A DNA stretch of 64,000 nt from Rhizobium sp. Q54 (lineage in GTDB: Bacteria; Pseudomonadota; Alphaproteobacteria; Micropepsales; Micropepsaceae): positions 1 to 64,000 of the forward strand of contig CAMAPL010000005.1 in assembly GCA_945860165.1 (NCBI GenBank). Direction: 5' to 3'. How positions within the stretch are numbered: the stretch's first letter is position 1; every line of letters begins with the position of its first letter. Shown here piece after piece: positions 26,708 to 36,043 of the stretch. A program made the translations under genes and the position numbers. The notes under the pieces are model-generated. The model did not search any database. It was given only the letters and a program-made list of their open reading frames with translations, and had not been told where the DNA came from.

Positions 26708-26965
26708 CGACCAACCCTCCCCTTGAGGGAGGGTCGAAAAACCCGCGAGGATTTTTCGGGGAGGGGTCCCGTTGAAGCGTTTGACCCCTCCCCGAAATTC
26801 GCTGCGCAAATTTCAACCCTCCCTCAAGGGGGGGTGAGATCGGAATTGGTTTGTCATTCCCGCGTAAGCGGGAATCCATCTATCCGGTGGCGCGATGGAT
26901 GCCCGCTTTCGCGGGCATGACAACTAGTGGTTTATGCCGGAGTGATGCTCCGGCCCTTTTTCTTT
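26708..26965. repeat. mosaic of palindromic intergenic repeats flanked by 19-bp direct repeats
   Basis: GCTCCGGCCCTTTTTCTTT is present at 26689-26707 and 26947-26965. Between the copies are two palindromic repeat types. The first (about 26712-26836) has ACCCTCCCCTTGAGGGAGGGT and its inverted counterpart near 26815. The second (26853-26921) has TTCCCGC-GTAA-GCGGGAA and GCCCGC-TTTC-GCGGGC, the widespread GTCATTCCCGC intergenic repeat. The arrangement looks like repeat insertion into the speD terminator with duplication of the target. No gene is present in this 415-base gap before the transposase. Confidence 0.65.
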
Positions 26966-26992
26966 GGCGATCTTGTCTTTGACAAACCCAGG

Positions 26993-27842
26993 CTAGGATC
27001 AGGACCTATTAAAGTTCTTGCGGAGATGGTGGGCATCTGATTCATTGGAGGCACTGGGAGGTGCTTCGATGAGTGATCTGTATTGGCTTTCGCAGGCGCA
27101 GATGCGGCGAATCGAGCCTTATTTTCCGCTGTCGCATGGAGTTCCTCGGGTTGATGACCGCAAAGTGCTCAGCGGTATCGTCTTTGTGATCAGGAATGGT
27201 GTGCGCTGGCGCGATGCGCCGAAGGCGTATGGCCCGCACAAGACCATCTACAACCGCTTTATCCGCTGGAGCCGTCTGGGCGTGTTCAATCGGATATTTG
27301 CCGCGCTGGCGGCGAAGGGCGGCAAGCCCGACCGATTGATGATTGATGCTACCCACCTCAAGGCGCACCGCACAGCGGCCAGCCTGCTCAAAAAGGGGAT
27401 GTTCCCCGACGTATCGGGCGCACGAAGGGCGGCCTGAACTCCAAGCTTCACGCGGTTTGCGATGGCCACGGACGCCTGCTCGTCCTACTGCTCAGTGAAG
27501 GTCAGATGAGCGACTACAAGGGCGCCGCCCTCATGCTTGACGCTTTGCCACCTGCAAAAGCCCTGCTCGGAGATAGAGGCTATGACGCCAACTGGTTCCG
27601 AAACGCCCTGATCGCACGGGGCATCACCCCCTGCATCCCGTAAAAGGCGAACCGGAAGCTACATATCCCTCATGATCGTACCCTCTACCGTCAGCGCCAC
27701 AAGATTGAGAACATGTTCGGGCGGCTGAAAGGCTGGCGACGCATACACACATGATACGACCGCTGCGCACACACCTTCTTCTCCGCCATCTGCATCGCTG
27801 CAACAGTCATCTATTGGATCAATCAATGAGTCCTGACCCTAG
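26993..27842 (+). mobile_element. IS5-family (IS427-like) insertion sequence, degenerate
   Basis: The element is about 850 bp with inverted ends CTAGGATCAGGAC on the left and, on the right, the complement of CTAGGGTCAGGACTCA. It contains a single transposase reading that is split and broken. Size, the DDE layout and the two-frame organisation fit the IS427 group of the IS5 family. It sits next to the repeat mosaic, between speD and pepN. The target duplication, if any, is too short to be certain. Confidence 0.75.
27069..27829 (+). pseudogene. IS5/IS427-type transposase, frameshifted with two stops
   Basis: The first frame (MSDLYWLSQAQMRRIEPYFP...) has the IS5 N-terminal domain and the first catalytic Asp in MIDATH. 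It ends at 27437. The second half continues in the -1 frame with KGGLNSKLHAVCDG, the second Asp in LLGDRGYD and the Glu in KIENMFGRLKGWRR. The frame change by itself could be the programmed frameshift used by IS427 relatives. However, TAA (CIP*KANRKL) and TGA (RRIHT*YDRC) interrupt the second half, so the element is inactive. Confidence 0.8.
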
Positions 27843-27858
27843 TTATTAAAGCGTCGAA

Positions 27859-30477
27859 TCAGCCCAGCATCTTGCCGGTGATCTCAAAAAGGTTGGGCGA
27901 GACGCCCTTCAGCCCATGAATGGCCTCAAGTTCGGCTTTCATCAACGCCTGGCGCGCCGGATCGTAGCGCCGCCAGCTTTCGAACGCGCCCGCCAGCCTG
28001 GCCGCCACCTGCGGGTTGATCGGATCGAGGGTGCGGATCACTTCCCCCACCAGCCGGTAGCCATCGCCACTGGCGGCATAGAAACGCAGATGATTGCCGC
28101 CGAAGGCGCCGATTAACGCGCGCACCCGGTTGGGATTCTTGATGTCGAAGGCGGGATGCTTCATCAGCGCGCGCACCGAGGCGGCGGTGTCGGGCAGCGG
28201 CGAGCCGGCCTGCAGGCCCATCCATTTGTCCAGCACCAGCGGGTCCGCCTTGAAGCGGTCGTGGAAATGGGTGAAGGCGGTATCGCGCAGCGGCGACTCC
28301 ATCCGGGTCAGCGCCGCCAGCCCCGCGATCATGTCGGTCATGTTGGTGGCGGAGCGGTAATGCGCTTCGGCCAGGCCCGCGGCGGCTTCGTCATCGCCCG
28401 CCGTCAGGTAACGCAAACAGGCATTGCGCAGGGCGCGCCGTCCCGCTGATTGGGAATCCGGGCTGAAATCGCCCTCATCGCGCATATGCTCGTAAAGCTG
28501 CGCCAGCCGCGGGCGATAGGCCAGCGCGATGGCGCGCACCAGCGCCAGCCGCGCAGTGTGGATGCCTTCGGGGTCGACCGGCGTCTTCCTGGCCGCCAGT
28601 TCATTCTCGGTGGGCGGCATCAGCATCTGGGCGGCGAAAGCGGGATCGGCTTCCGCCTTGCCCAGCACGGTGCCGATGGCGGAAATGTAATGGCTGTTGG
28701 CGTCGGCGCGCGCTTTGCCGGCCACTTCCAGCATGATCTCCGCCGCCAGGATCTGTCCGGCTTCCCAGCGGTTGAAATCGTCATGATCGCAGCCCATCAG
28801 GATGGCGCGTTCGGCGCGCCCATAGGGCGTGCGGAAGATGACGGGTGCGGAAAAATCGCGACCCAGCGACAGCAGCGGCTCCTGCGCCACATCGACAAAG
28901 ACGAAGCGCTGGAAATTCTCACGCAACTCCAGCACCCGGCTGTCCGGACCGGCGCGGTTCTCGCCTTCCAGGGTGGCGGGCAGGGCGGCGCCCTTGTGCC
29001 CCACCAGGCCGATGCGCACCGGGATGTGCATCGGCTGCTTGTCCGGCTGGCCCGGCGTGGGGCTGAGGCTTTGCGTCAGGTCCAGCGTGTAGGTGCGCGC
29101 GCCCACATCATAGGCGCCGCGTGCCTCGATCACCGGCGTGCCCGCCTGGCGATACCACAGCCGGAACTGCGACAGGTCGCGGCCCGACGAGTCTTCAAAG
29201 CATCTGACCCAGTCTTCCACCGTCGCGGCATGGCCGTCATGACGTTCGAAATACAGGTCGGTCGCCTTGCGATAGCCGTCATCGCCGACCAGCGTCCTGA
29301 GCATGCCGATCACCTCGGCGCCCTTGTCGTAGATGGTGGCGGTGTAGAAATTGTTGATCTCGATATAGCTCTGCGGCTGCACCGGATGCGCCAGCGGACC
29401 GGCGTCTTCGGGAAACTGGCGGCCACGCAGGGCGCGCACATCCTGGATGCGCTGCACGCCATGGCTGCGCATGTCGCCGGAGAATTTCTGGTCGCGGAAG
29501 ACGGTGAGGCCTTCCTTCAGCGACAGCTGGAACCAGTCGCGGCAGGTGATGCGGTCGCCGGTCCAGTTGTGGAAGTATTCATGCGCCACCACGCTTTCGA
29601 TGCGGGCGTAATCATCGTCGGTGGCGGTTTCGCCGCTGGCCAGCAGCACCTTGTCGTTGAAGATGTTGAGGCCCTTGTTTTCCATCGCGCCCATGTTGAA
29701 GGCGCTGACCGCCACGATCATGAAGATGTCCAGGTCATATTCCCGGCCATAGGCTTCTTCGTCCCATTTCATCGAGCGCTTCAGCGCCCCCATGGCATAG
29801 GTGGCGCGCAGTTCATTGCCATGCTCGACATACAGCGCCAGTTCGATCCGCCGTCCCGTCATGGTGATGAAATGATCGTGGATAGAGCCCAGGTCGCCCG
29901 CCACCAGCGCGAACAGATACGATGGCTTGGGGAAGGGGTCGTGCCAGACGGCAAAGTGATGGCCATCGGGAAGCTCGCCGGTCTCCATGCGGTTGCCGTT
30001 GGACAGAAGCACCGGATACTGCTCCTTCGCCGCCTCGATCCGCACCGTGAAGACCGACAGATTGTCGGGCCGGTCGAGGAAATAGGTGATGCGGCGGAAG
30101 CCTTCCGGCTCGCACTGGGTGCAGAACATACCGCTGGACAGGAACAGGCCTTCCAGCGCGGTGTTGGCGGCGGGATTGATCTCGGAAACGATCTCCAGCG
30201 TGAATTTCGCCGGGATTTTGCCGATGCTCAGGCTCTTGTCGTCCAGCAGGTAATCGCTCGCGCTCAAGACGCGCCCGTCCAGCGTCACCGACAACAGTTT
30301 CTGGTCTTCGCCCTGCAACACCAATGGGCCATTGCCGGATTGGCGCTCGATCTCCAGTCGCGATGTGACGCGCGTCGCCTCCGGCTCCAGCACGAAATCC
30401 AGATGCACGGTATGGATGCGGAATTCCGGCGCCTGGTAATCGGCAAGATGAATGGCGCGGGGTTCTTCGGTACGCAT
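27859..30477 (-). CDS. pepN: aminopeptidase N (M1 family)
   Basis: The 872-residue protein has the M1 zinc motif HEYFHNWTGDR with the downstream Glu, and the exopeptidase motif GAMENKGLN. It also has the N-terminal beta-domain and the C-terminal helical domain typical of E. coli PepN (about 870 residues). It removes N-terminal residues from peptides in the cytosol. The start at ATG 30477 gives MRTEEPRAIHLADYQAPEF, the usual N-terminus in this clade. It is not linked to an operon; the IS element lies 17 bases beyond its stop. Confidence 0.95.
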   Translation of the reverse strand: MRTEEPRAIHLADYQAPEFRIHTVHLDFVLEPEATRVTSRLEIERQSGNGPLVLQGEDQKLLSVTLDGRVLSASDYLLDDKSLSIGKIPAKFTLEIVSEINPAANTALEGLFLSSGMFCTQCEPEGFRRITYFLDRPDNLSVFTVRIEAAKEQYPVLLSNGNRMETGELPDGHHFAVWHDPFPKPSYLFALVAGDLGSIHDHFITMTGRRIELALYVEHGNELRATYAMGALKRSMKWDEEAYGREYDLDIFMIVAVSAFNMGAMENKGLNIFNDKVLLASGETATDDDYARIESVVAHEYFHNWTGDRITCRDWFQLSLKEGLTVFRDQKFSGDMRSHGVQRIQDVRALRGRQFPEDAGPLAHPVQPQSYIEINNFYTATIYDKGAEVIGMLRTLVGDDGYRKATDLYFERHDGHAATVEDWVRCFEDSSGRDLSQFRLWYRQAGTPVIEARGAYDVGARTYTLDLTQSLSPTPGQPDKQPMHIPVRIGLVGHKGAALPATLEGENRAGPDSRVLELRENFQRFVFVDVAQEPLLSLGRDFSAPVIFRTPYGRAERAILMGCDHDDFNRWEAGQILAAEIMLEVAGKARADANSHYISAIGTVLGKAEADPAFAAQMLMPPTENELAARKTPVDPEGIHTARLALVRAIALAYRPRLAQLYEHMRDEGDFSPDSQSAGRRALRNACLRYLTAGDDEAAAGLAEAHYRSATNMTDMIAGLAALTRMESPLRDTAFTHFHDRFKADPLVLDKWMGLQAGSPLPDTAASVRALMKHPAFDIKNPNRVRALIGAFGGNHLRFYAASGDGYRLVGEVIRTLDPINPQVAARLAGAFESWRRYDPARQALMKAELEAIHGLKGVSPNLFEITGKMLG

Positions 30478-30533
30478 GACGGGACTCAGGTAAGGAGGCG
30501 GGCTTTATAGCCCGCGCACCGCTCCCGTCACAA

Positions 30534-31064
30534 TCAGGCCGGCCGCTTGACCTCGGTCAGCAGGTCCTGCGCCTGGTGCGCCAGTTCGACCAGCGCATTG
30601 AGCATGTCCTCGCCGGATTTGCGCGCCCAGTCCACCAGAGAAACGGCGAAGGCGGCAAATTGCGGCGCGCTGGCGATCAGGCGCGCCTGCTCCTCGGTCT
30701 TGGCGGGATCCAGGTCGTATTCGGCGCCCGGCACGCGCCAGCCGCCCCAATCCGCTTCGCCGGTGATGACGACGGGATAGGTGCCCGGCACGGGATGGTG
30801 GGCGCAATCCTCGTTGGGCTGCCATTTGTTGCGGGCTCGCACGACGCGCCAGCTTTGCGCCGTGGCGGGCGTCTTGTCGCCCAGCGGTTCCTCGCTGAGC
30901 AGTTCGTCGGCGGCGAATTCGCGGCCCAGTCCTACATCGTAATGCACGCGGATCGGCTCATCGATGCCCTTGGCCCAATGCGGCACGACATGCTCGATCA
31001 GCGCCCAGGTGCCGACCGGCTTGACGTAAACCCGCTAGTTCTTGTGGAACTGCGCCTTGGCCAT
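30534..31064 (-). pseudogene. conserved alphaproteobacterial-type protein with TAG at codon 10
   Basis: From ATG 31064 the frame reads MAKAQFHKN, then TAG (31035-31037), then RVYVKPVGTWALIEHVVPHW and continues uninterrupted to 30534. The total is 176 codons plus a stop. The sequence on both sides of the TAG is protein-like and joins naturally if the TAG was CAG (Gln). An internal GTG at 30986 could begin a shorter 150-residue product, but it would lose the strand RVYVKPVGTWALIEHV. I do not recognise the family. The protein is acidic in the middle and helical at the end (LNALVELAHQAQDLLTEVKR). It precedes pepN on the same strand. Confidence 0.6.
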
Positions 31065-31166
31065 GACAGGACTTTCGAAACTGCCGGGCAAGCCTAGGGA
31101 AGCGCTGTTAAACCCCTGTTAAGGCCATTGTCCGGTTTGTAGGAAAAGCCGTAGTTTCCTTGGCAA

Positions 31167-31343
31167 ATGGATTCTCCCTGCATCAAAATCTGCACCTACG
31201 AACCGGGCAGCGGTCTGTGTTCCGGCTGCGGCCGCACCTTGGAGGAAATCAGCGCCTGGTTTTCCATGAGCGACGAACAGCGCCGCGCGGTGATGGAACA
31301 ATTGCTGGAACGTCTCAGGTCTTTGTCTTCGCCAGCCAGTTGA
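31167..31343 (+). CDS. DUF1289 family small protein
   Basis: The 58-residue protein MDSPCIKICTYEPGSGLCSG... carries the DUF1289 arrangement of four cysteines (C5, C9, C18, C21) followed by a GRTLEEISAWFSMSDEQRR helix. These residues probably bind a metal or iron-sulfur centre; the function is unknown. Its last 29 bases overlap the 3' end of the convergent cobA. The gene is short but very characteristic. Confidence 0.85.
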   Translation: MDSPCIKICTYEPGSGLCSGCGRTLEEISAWFSMSDEQRRAVMEQLLERLRSLSSPAS

Positions 31344-32097
31344 GCTCTTCCGCGAGGCGAACATTCTCGCCGATCACCATGATGGCCAGCGACGGTGCAT
31401 TTTCCGCTGCCGCGCCCAGTCCGCCGAGGGTGGTGACGATCACCTGCTGATCGGCGCGCGCCGCATTGGCGACGATGGCGGCCGGCTCATCCGCGCTGCG
31501 TCCCGCCGCGATGAGTGCGGCGGAAATTTCGCCGGCGAATTTTCGCGCCATGTACAGGACCAAAGTGGGCGCGCCGCGCGACACCGCCGCCCAGTCCATC
31601 TTGGTCAGCTTGCCGTCAATGCCATGACCGGTGATGAAGGTGACGGCGTGGTTGGTGTCGCGATGGGTGACGGGAATGCCGGCATAGGCCAGCCCGCCGA
31701 TCCCTGCTGTCACGCCGGGCACGATGCGGAACGGCACCCCGGCGCGCGCCAGCGCTTGGGCTTCCTCGCCGCCGCGCCCGAATACGAAGGGATCGCCGCC
31801 CTTCAGCCGCAGCACGCGGCGGCCTTCCCGGGCCAGCTTGATCAGAAGATCGGAAATCTCGTCCTGCTTGCAGGATCGCACCCCGGCGCGCTTGCCGGCA
31901 TAGATCTTCTCCGCTGTGGACAGCGTCAGCAGGGTTTCGTCCACCAGCGCGTCATAGAGAATGAAATCGGCCTGGGCGAGTGCTTGCAGCCCCAGCGCGG
32001 TGATCAAGCCGGGATCGCCGGGGCCAGCGCCCACCAGCCATACCCAGCCTTTTTCCAATGGCGGCAGCTTCAGCGCCGTGGCGATGTCTTCGTGCAT
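31315..32097 (-). CDS. cobA: uroporphyrinogen-III C-methyltransferase
   Basis: The 260-residue SUMT has VWLVGAGPGDPGLITALG, the sequence DALVDETLL, LKGGDPFVFGRGGEEAQAL, and VPGVTAGIGG...AGIPVTHR. These are the defining motifs of the tetrapyrrole methylase family's CobA/CysG branch. It methylates uroporphyrinogen III at C2 and C7 using AdoMet, giving precorrin-2 for siroheme or cobalamin. No siroheme dehydrogenase/ferrochelatase domain is fused. It is a lone gene here. HpnJ in this window is a B12-domain radical SAM protein, which would use cobalamin. Confidence 0.93.
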   Translation of the reverse strand: MHEDIATALKLPPLEKGWVWLVGAGPGDPGLITALGLQALAQADFILYDALVDETLLTLSTAEKIYAGKRAGVRSCKQDEISDLLIKLAREGRRVLRLKGGDPFVFGRGGEEAQALARAGVPFRIVPGVTAGIGGLAYAGIPVTHRDTNHAVTFITGHGIDGKLTKMDWAAVSRGAPTLVLYMARKFAGEISAALIAAGRSADEPAAIVANAARADQQVIVTTLGGLGAAAENAPSLAIMVIGENVRLAEELNWLAKTKT

Positions 32098-32190
32098 TTG
32101 CGCACTATATCACGCGGAACATTTCAAAAAACAGGATGGCATCGGAACGCAGCCGCGCCTCCCCGCGTTGGCTATGGGCACAGGGAGGTC

Positions 32191-32385
32191 GTGCTGAGCG
32201 AGAAAGTCGGCGAAATAGTGCGCGAATCGTCGGATTACCGCTGCGAACAGTGTCATCAGGTGACGCGTTTCGCGCAGGGCGATCTGATCCCGGCCTGTCC
32301 GCATTGCGGCTTCAGCACCTATGACATTTCCAACCCGCGTTTCGAGCGCAAGGACGGCACTTTGGGGCCGGGCGAATCCGGTTAA
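32191..32385 (+). CDS. small zinc-ribbon protein
   Basis: The 64-residue product starts with GTG after GGGAGG (32183-32188). It contains YRCEQCHQ and PACPHCGF, two CxxC pairs 17 residues apart that form a zinc ribbon. The C-terminal sequence NPRFERKDGTLGPGESG is flexible. It resembles small zinc-ribbon proteins of unknown function. It is divergent from cobA and upstream of the phosphomannomutase gene by 76 bases. Confidence 0.72.
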   Translation: MLSEKVGEIVRESSDYRCEQCHQVTRFAQGDLIPACPHCGFSTYDISNPRFERKDGTLGPGESG

Positions 32386-32461
32386 TCGTTCGGGCGATTA
32401 CCGGTTGAGGTAGTGGGACTGGACCGCTAAAACCCTCCAGCATTTCATTTCCCGGACCAAG

Positions 32462-33961
32462 ATGATCAAGCCCCGCTCTGACCTCGTCCTCAACACGGCC
32501 GATTACGAGAATCTGCCGCTGGTGACCGCCAACGGCTTTCGCGAATATGACGCGCGCTGGCTGTTCGGCAAGGAGATCAACCTGCTTGGCATCCAGGCGC
32601 TGGGTCTGGGGCTGGGCACCTATCTGCATGATATCGGCGTGACGCCGAAAGTCGTCACCGGCCACGACTACCGCTCCTATTCCCAGTCCATCAAGCAGTC
32701 GCTGATCCTGGGTCTGCTGCAGGCGGGCTGTGAAGTGCATGACATCGGCCTGGCGCTGTCGCCGGTCGCCTATTTCGCGCAATTCGCGCTGGACTGTCCG
32801 GCGGTGGCGATGGTCACCGCCAGCCACAATGAAAATGGCTGGACCGGCGTGAAGATGGGCGCGGCGCGGCCGCTGACCTTCGGCCCCGACGAGATCAACG
32901 CCATCAAGGACATTGTGCTGAACGGCAAGGGGCGCGAACGCGACGGCGGCAAATACATTGCCGTGCCGAACATGCGCGAAAACTATCTGGACGCGGTGAC
33001 CAAGGGCCGCAATCTGTCGCGCCCCATCAAGGTGATCGCGGCCTGCGGCAACGGCACGGCGGGCGCTTTCGCCCCCGAAGCGCTGCGCCGCATCGGTGCC
33101 GAAGTGATCGGCATGGATACCGAGCTGGACTTCACCTTCCCCAAATACAATCCCAATCCTGAAGACATGGAAATGCTGCATGCCATGGGCGTGGCGGTGA
33201 AGGCGCAAGGCGCCGATCTTTGCCTGGGCTTTGACGGCGACGGCGACCGCTGCGGCGTGGTGGACGACACGGGGCGCGAAATCTTCGCCGACAAGATCGG
33301 CGTGATGCTGGCGCGCGGTCTTTCCGCCCAACACAAGGACGCGCAGTTCGTGGTCGATGTGAAATCCACCGGCCTTTATCTGACCGACCCGGTGCTGAAG
33401 GCCAATGGCGCCAAGACTGACTACTGGAAGACTGGCCACAGTTACATCAAGCGCCGCACGTCGGAATTGAAGGCGCTGGCCGGCTTCGAAAAGTCCGGCC
33501 ATTTCTTCTTCAATCCGCCCATCGGGCTTGGCTATGACGATGGCATCGTCGCCGGCATCCAGGTGCTGGAAATGCTGGACAAGGCGGGCCCGGGCGCCAA
33601 GCTGTCGTCGCTCTATGACGGGTTGCCGCAAAGCTGGGGCTCGCCCACCATGGCGCCCTTCTGCCCCGACGAGAAAAAATACGCCGTGGTCGAGGCGATG
33701 GTGAAGGAATATTCCGATCTTGCCGCCAGGGGCGAAACCCTCCTGGGCCAGAAGATCATCTCCGTCGTCACGGTGAACGGCGTGCGCGTCACCCTGGAAG
33801 ACGGCACCTGGGGCCTGGTACGGGCCTCGTCCAACAAGCCGTCCCTGGTGGTGGTGGTGGAAAGCCCCGCCTCCGAAGCCAATATGCGCGCCATGTTCAA
33901 GGATGTGGATACGCGTCTGGGCAAACGTCCGGAAGTTGGCGAATACGACCAGAAAATCTAA
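32462..33961 (+). CDS. phosphomannomutase/phosphoglucomutase
   Basis: The 499-residue alpha-D-phosphohexomutase has the phosphoserine loop TASHNENGWTG, the metal loop FDGDGDRCGVVD, and the sugar-binding motif GFEKSGHFFF near residue 340. The C-terminal phosphate-binding loop VRASSNKPSLVVVVES is also present. It interconverts mannose-1-P/6-P or glucose-1-P/6-P, supplying nucleotide sugars for envelope polysaccharides. Length and motif spacing fit the bacterial PMM/PGM (ManB/AlgC) branch. The next gene begins 29 bases later. Confidence 0.9.
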   Translation: MIKPRSDLVLNTADYENLPLVTANGFREYDARWLFGKEINLLGIQALGLGLGTYLHDIGVTPKVVTGHDYRSYSQSIKQSLILGLLQAGCEVHDIGLALSPVAYFAQFALDCPAVAMVTASHNENGWTGVKMGAARPLTFGPDEINAIKDIVLNGKGRERDGGKYIAVPNMRENYLDAVTKGRNLSRPIKVIAACGNGTAGAFAPEALRRIGAEVIGMDTELDFTFPKYNPNPEDMEMLHAMGVAVKAQGADLCLGFDGDGDRCGVVDDTGREIFADKIGVMLARGLSAQHKDAQFVVDVKSTGLYLTDPVLKANGAKTDYWKTGHSYIKRRTSELKALAGFEKSGHFFFNPPIGLGYDDGIVAGIQVLEMLDKAGPGAKLSSLYDGLPQSWGSPTMAPFCPDEKKYAVVEAMVKEYSDLAARGETLLGQKIISVVTVNGVRVTLEDGTWGLVRASSNKPSLVVVVESPASEANMRAMFKDVDTRLGKRPEVGEYDQKI

Positions 33962-33990
33962 GTTTGTCCCCGAAGTATTGGGAGGGATGC

Positions 33991-34971
33991 ATGGACCGGC
34001 GGCACGCAATCGGCCTGGGTGTGATGACGGCGCTGATGTCGCGCACCGCGCTGGCCCAGACCATGGGGCCGGATGGCTATCTGCCCGGCGATTCCACAGA
34101 GTTCGTCAAACTATGGCCCGGCACACCGCCGGGCGGCGAGGGTGTCAATCACACCCTGAAAGTCACCGATACGGTGCAGCCAGACGGCTTTCATGTTCGC
34201 GCCATCAGCCAGATCGAGGCGCCGGGCTTTTTCGTCTATCGCCCGGCGCAGCCCAATGGCCTAGGCCTGCTGATCATTCCGGGCGGCGGCTATGCGGCGG
34301 AAGGCGGCGACCGCGGCGGACGCGAGATTGCCCAGCATTTCTCCGCCTTGGGCATCACCTGTTTTGTCCTGCGCTACCGCCTACCAGGCGAGGGCTGGGC
34401 CAATCGCAGCGAAGTGCCGCTGCAGGATGCCCAGCGCGCCATGCGCCTGATCAAGAGCCAGCCCGCGAAATACGGCATAGAGTCGGCGCGGCTGGCGGCG
34501 ATTGGTTTTTCCGCCGGCGGGCATCTTTCGGCGATGCTGGCCATCCGCCATGCCGACAGAACCTATCCGGCGGTGGACGCGGCCGATACGCTGGACGCCA
34601 AGCCACTAGTTACCGTGCACATGTATCCTGTCATCACCATGGGCGGTGGGGCGCATCCCGGTTCGCGCGACAAGCTGTTGGGCGATGCGCCGTCTGCCGA
34701 GGCGGTGGCGCGTTATTCGCTCGACAAGCACATCACCGCCGATACCGCACCATCCTTTATCGCGCTCCCCGCCGATGACGAGATCGTGCCGCCTTTTCCG
34801 AACGGCATCGCCTTCTATGAAGCGTTGCAGGTGGCAAAAGTCCCGTCACAGCTGCATGTGTTTGAAGTGGGCGGCCACGGTTTCAGCCTGCGCTGGACCA
34901 TCGGCAAACCGGCAGCGGCCTGGCCCAGCCTGTTTCTGGCCTGGGCCGCGACGCATGGCTTCAAGGCTTAG
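33991..34971 (+). CDS. exported alpha/beta hydrolase (acetylxylan-esterase-like), paralogue A
   Basis: The 326-residue protein begins with an export signal (MDRRHAIGLG...SRTALAQ). It has IIPGGGY with the oxyanion hole, the nucleophile elbow IGFSAGGHL, and a C-terminal GGHGF supplying the catalytic His. This is the BD-FAE/acetyl xylan esterase family. The motif LWPGTPPGGEG near residue 40 is shared with the gene at 36044, and the two are clearly paralogues. The ATG at 33991 follows GGGAGGG. It probably deacetylates plant polysaccharides in the periplasm. Confidence 0.85.
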   Translation: MDRRHAIGLGVMTALMSRTALAQTMGPDGYLPGDSTEFVKLWPGTPPGGEGVNHTLKVTDTVQPDGFHVRAISQIEAPGFFVYRPAQPNGLGLLIIPGGGYAAEGGDRGGREIAQHFSALGITCFVLRYRLPGEGWANRSEVPLQDAQRAMRLIKSQPAKYGIESARLAAIGFSAGGHLSAMLAIRHADRTYPAVDAADTLDAKPLVTVHMYPVITMGGGAHPGSRDKLLGDAPSAEAVARYSLDKHITADTAPSFIALPADDEIVPPFPNGIAFYEALQVAKVPSQLHVFEVGGHGFSLRWTIGKPAAAWPSLFLAWAATHGFKA

Positions 34972-34974
34972 ATT

Positions 34975-35970
34975 TTAAGGGTGGGCGAGGCCGTCCAACA
35001 ATGCCGCATGAAAGCGCGCCGGGTCCTGGATCTGCGGTGAATGACCCGTATCGGCGAAGCGCACCAGCTTCGCGGTCGGAATGCGTGCCTTGGCGGCTTC
35101 ACTCATGGCGGGGAAATTGCCCAGCGTCGGTTGCACATCCTTTGGGGCGCGGTTGCTGCGCCCCGTCGTGTCCTTGTCGCCGATCAGGAACAGCACCGGC
35201 ATCTTCAGCCGTTCCAGTTCATGGGCCACCGGCTGGGTGAATATCATCTCCGAAGTCAGTGCGCTGTTCCACGCCACGACATCCTTGCCGGCGCCGCGAA
35301 ACATTCCGACCTGCATTTGCAACCATTTCTCATATTCCGGTTTCCAGATCCCGGCGTAATAGACGGTGCGCTGATATTCGCGGGCGCTGTCGGCGGTGGT
35401 GTTCTGCGCGGCACGATAATTCTCGTCCACGCTACTCCACGGCACGCCCTTGGCGCGGCCATCTTCCAGTCCCAGCGGATTGACCGACACAAGCTGCTGC
35501 GTCATTTGCGGAAAGGTCAGCGCGAAGCGCATCGCCAGCATCCCGCCCATCGAATGACCCAGGATGGTGACGCGACTGATGCCCAAGGAGTCCAATAGCG
35601 CCTTGGTATTCCCCGCCAGCTGCTCGAAGGAATATTGGTAATGCGCCGGCTTGCTGGATTTGCAGAAACCGACCTGGTCGGGCGCGATCACGCGATAGCC
35701 CGCGCCGGTCAGGGCCGCGATGGTGCCTTCCCAGGTGGCGGCGCAGAAATTCTTGCCGTGCAGTACCGCCACCGTTCGCCCGTTCGGGCGCGCCGGTTTC
35801 ACATCCATGTACGCCATTTCCATCGCCGTATTCTGGCTGGTGAAACGGAAGATCTGCACGGGATGGGGATAGTCAAAACCTTCCAGCCGCGCGCCATAGA
35901 CCGCCGCATCCTGTGCTGCCGCGGGCAATGCCAGAAGAAGGACAAACAGGAAGAGGGCGCGGTGGATCAT
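34975..35970 (-). CDS. secreted alpha/beta hydrolase
   Basis: The 331-residue protein starts with a signal peptide (MIHRALFLFVLLLALPAAAQ). An alpha/beta-hydrolase domain follows, with VAVLHGKNFCAATWEG, the nucleophile elbow GHSMGGMLA, an acidic residue in IGDKD and a His in DTGHSPQ. It resembles haloperoxidase/epoxide-hydrolase-type esterases. It lies between the two acetylxylan-esterase-like paralogues in opposite orientation and ends three bases from the first. An upstream in-frame extension to 36225 overlaps the divergent paralogue and is not used. Confidence 0.83.
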   Translation of the reverse strand: MIHRALFLFVLLLALPAAAQDAAVYGARLEGFDYPHPVQIFRFTSQNTAMEMAYMDVKPARPNGRTVAVLHGKNFCAATWEGTIAALTGAGYRVIAPDQVGFCKSSKPAHYQYSFEQLAGNTKALLDSLGISRVTILGHSMGGMLAMRFALTFPQMTQQLVSVNPLGLEDGRAKGVPWSSVDENYRAAQNTTADSAREYQRTVYYAGIWKPEYEKWLQMQVGMFRGAGKDVVAWNSALTSEMIFTQPVAHELERLKMPVLFLIGDKDTTGRSNRAPKDVQPTLGNFPAMSEAAKARIPTAKLVRFADTGHSPQIQDPARFHAALLDGLAHP

Positions 35971-36043
35971 GGGAGGCGCACAATACGCCTTGCCCGAAAA
36001 AGGGAAAGAGTGTGATCCTTGCGTCCATAAAAAGGAGCATGGG

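Noticed and set aside
28450-30510. 686-codon plus-strand ORF
   Set aside because: It is antisense to pepN, whose HEYFHNW and GAMEN motifs prove the minus-strand frame.
32312-34009. 565-codon minus-strand ORF
   Set aside because: It is antisense to the phosphomannomutase gene, which has intact catalytic loops.
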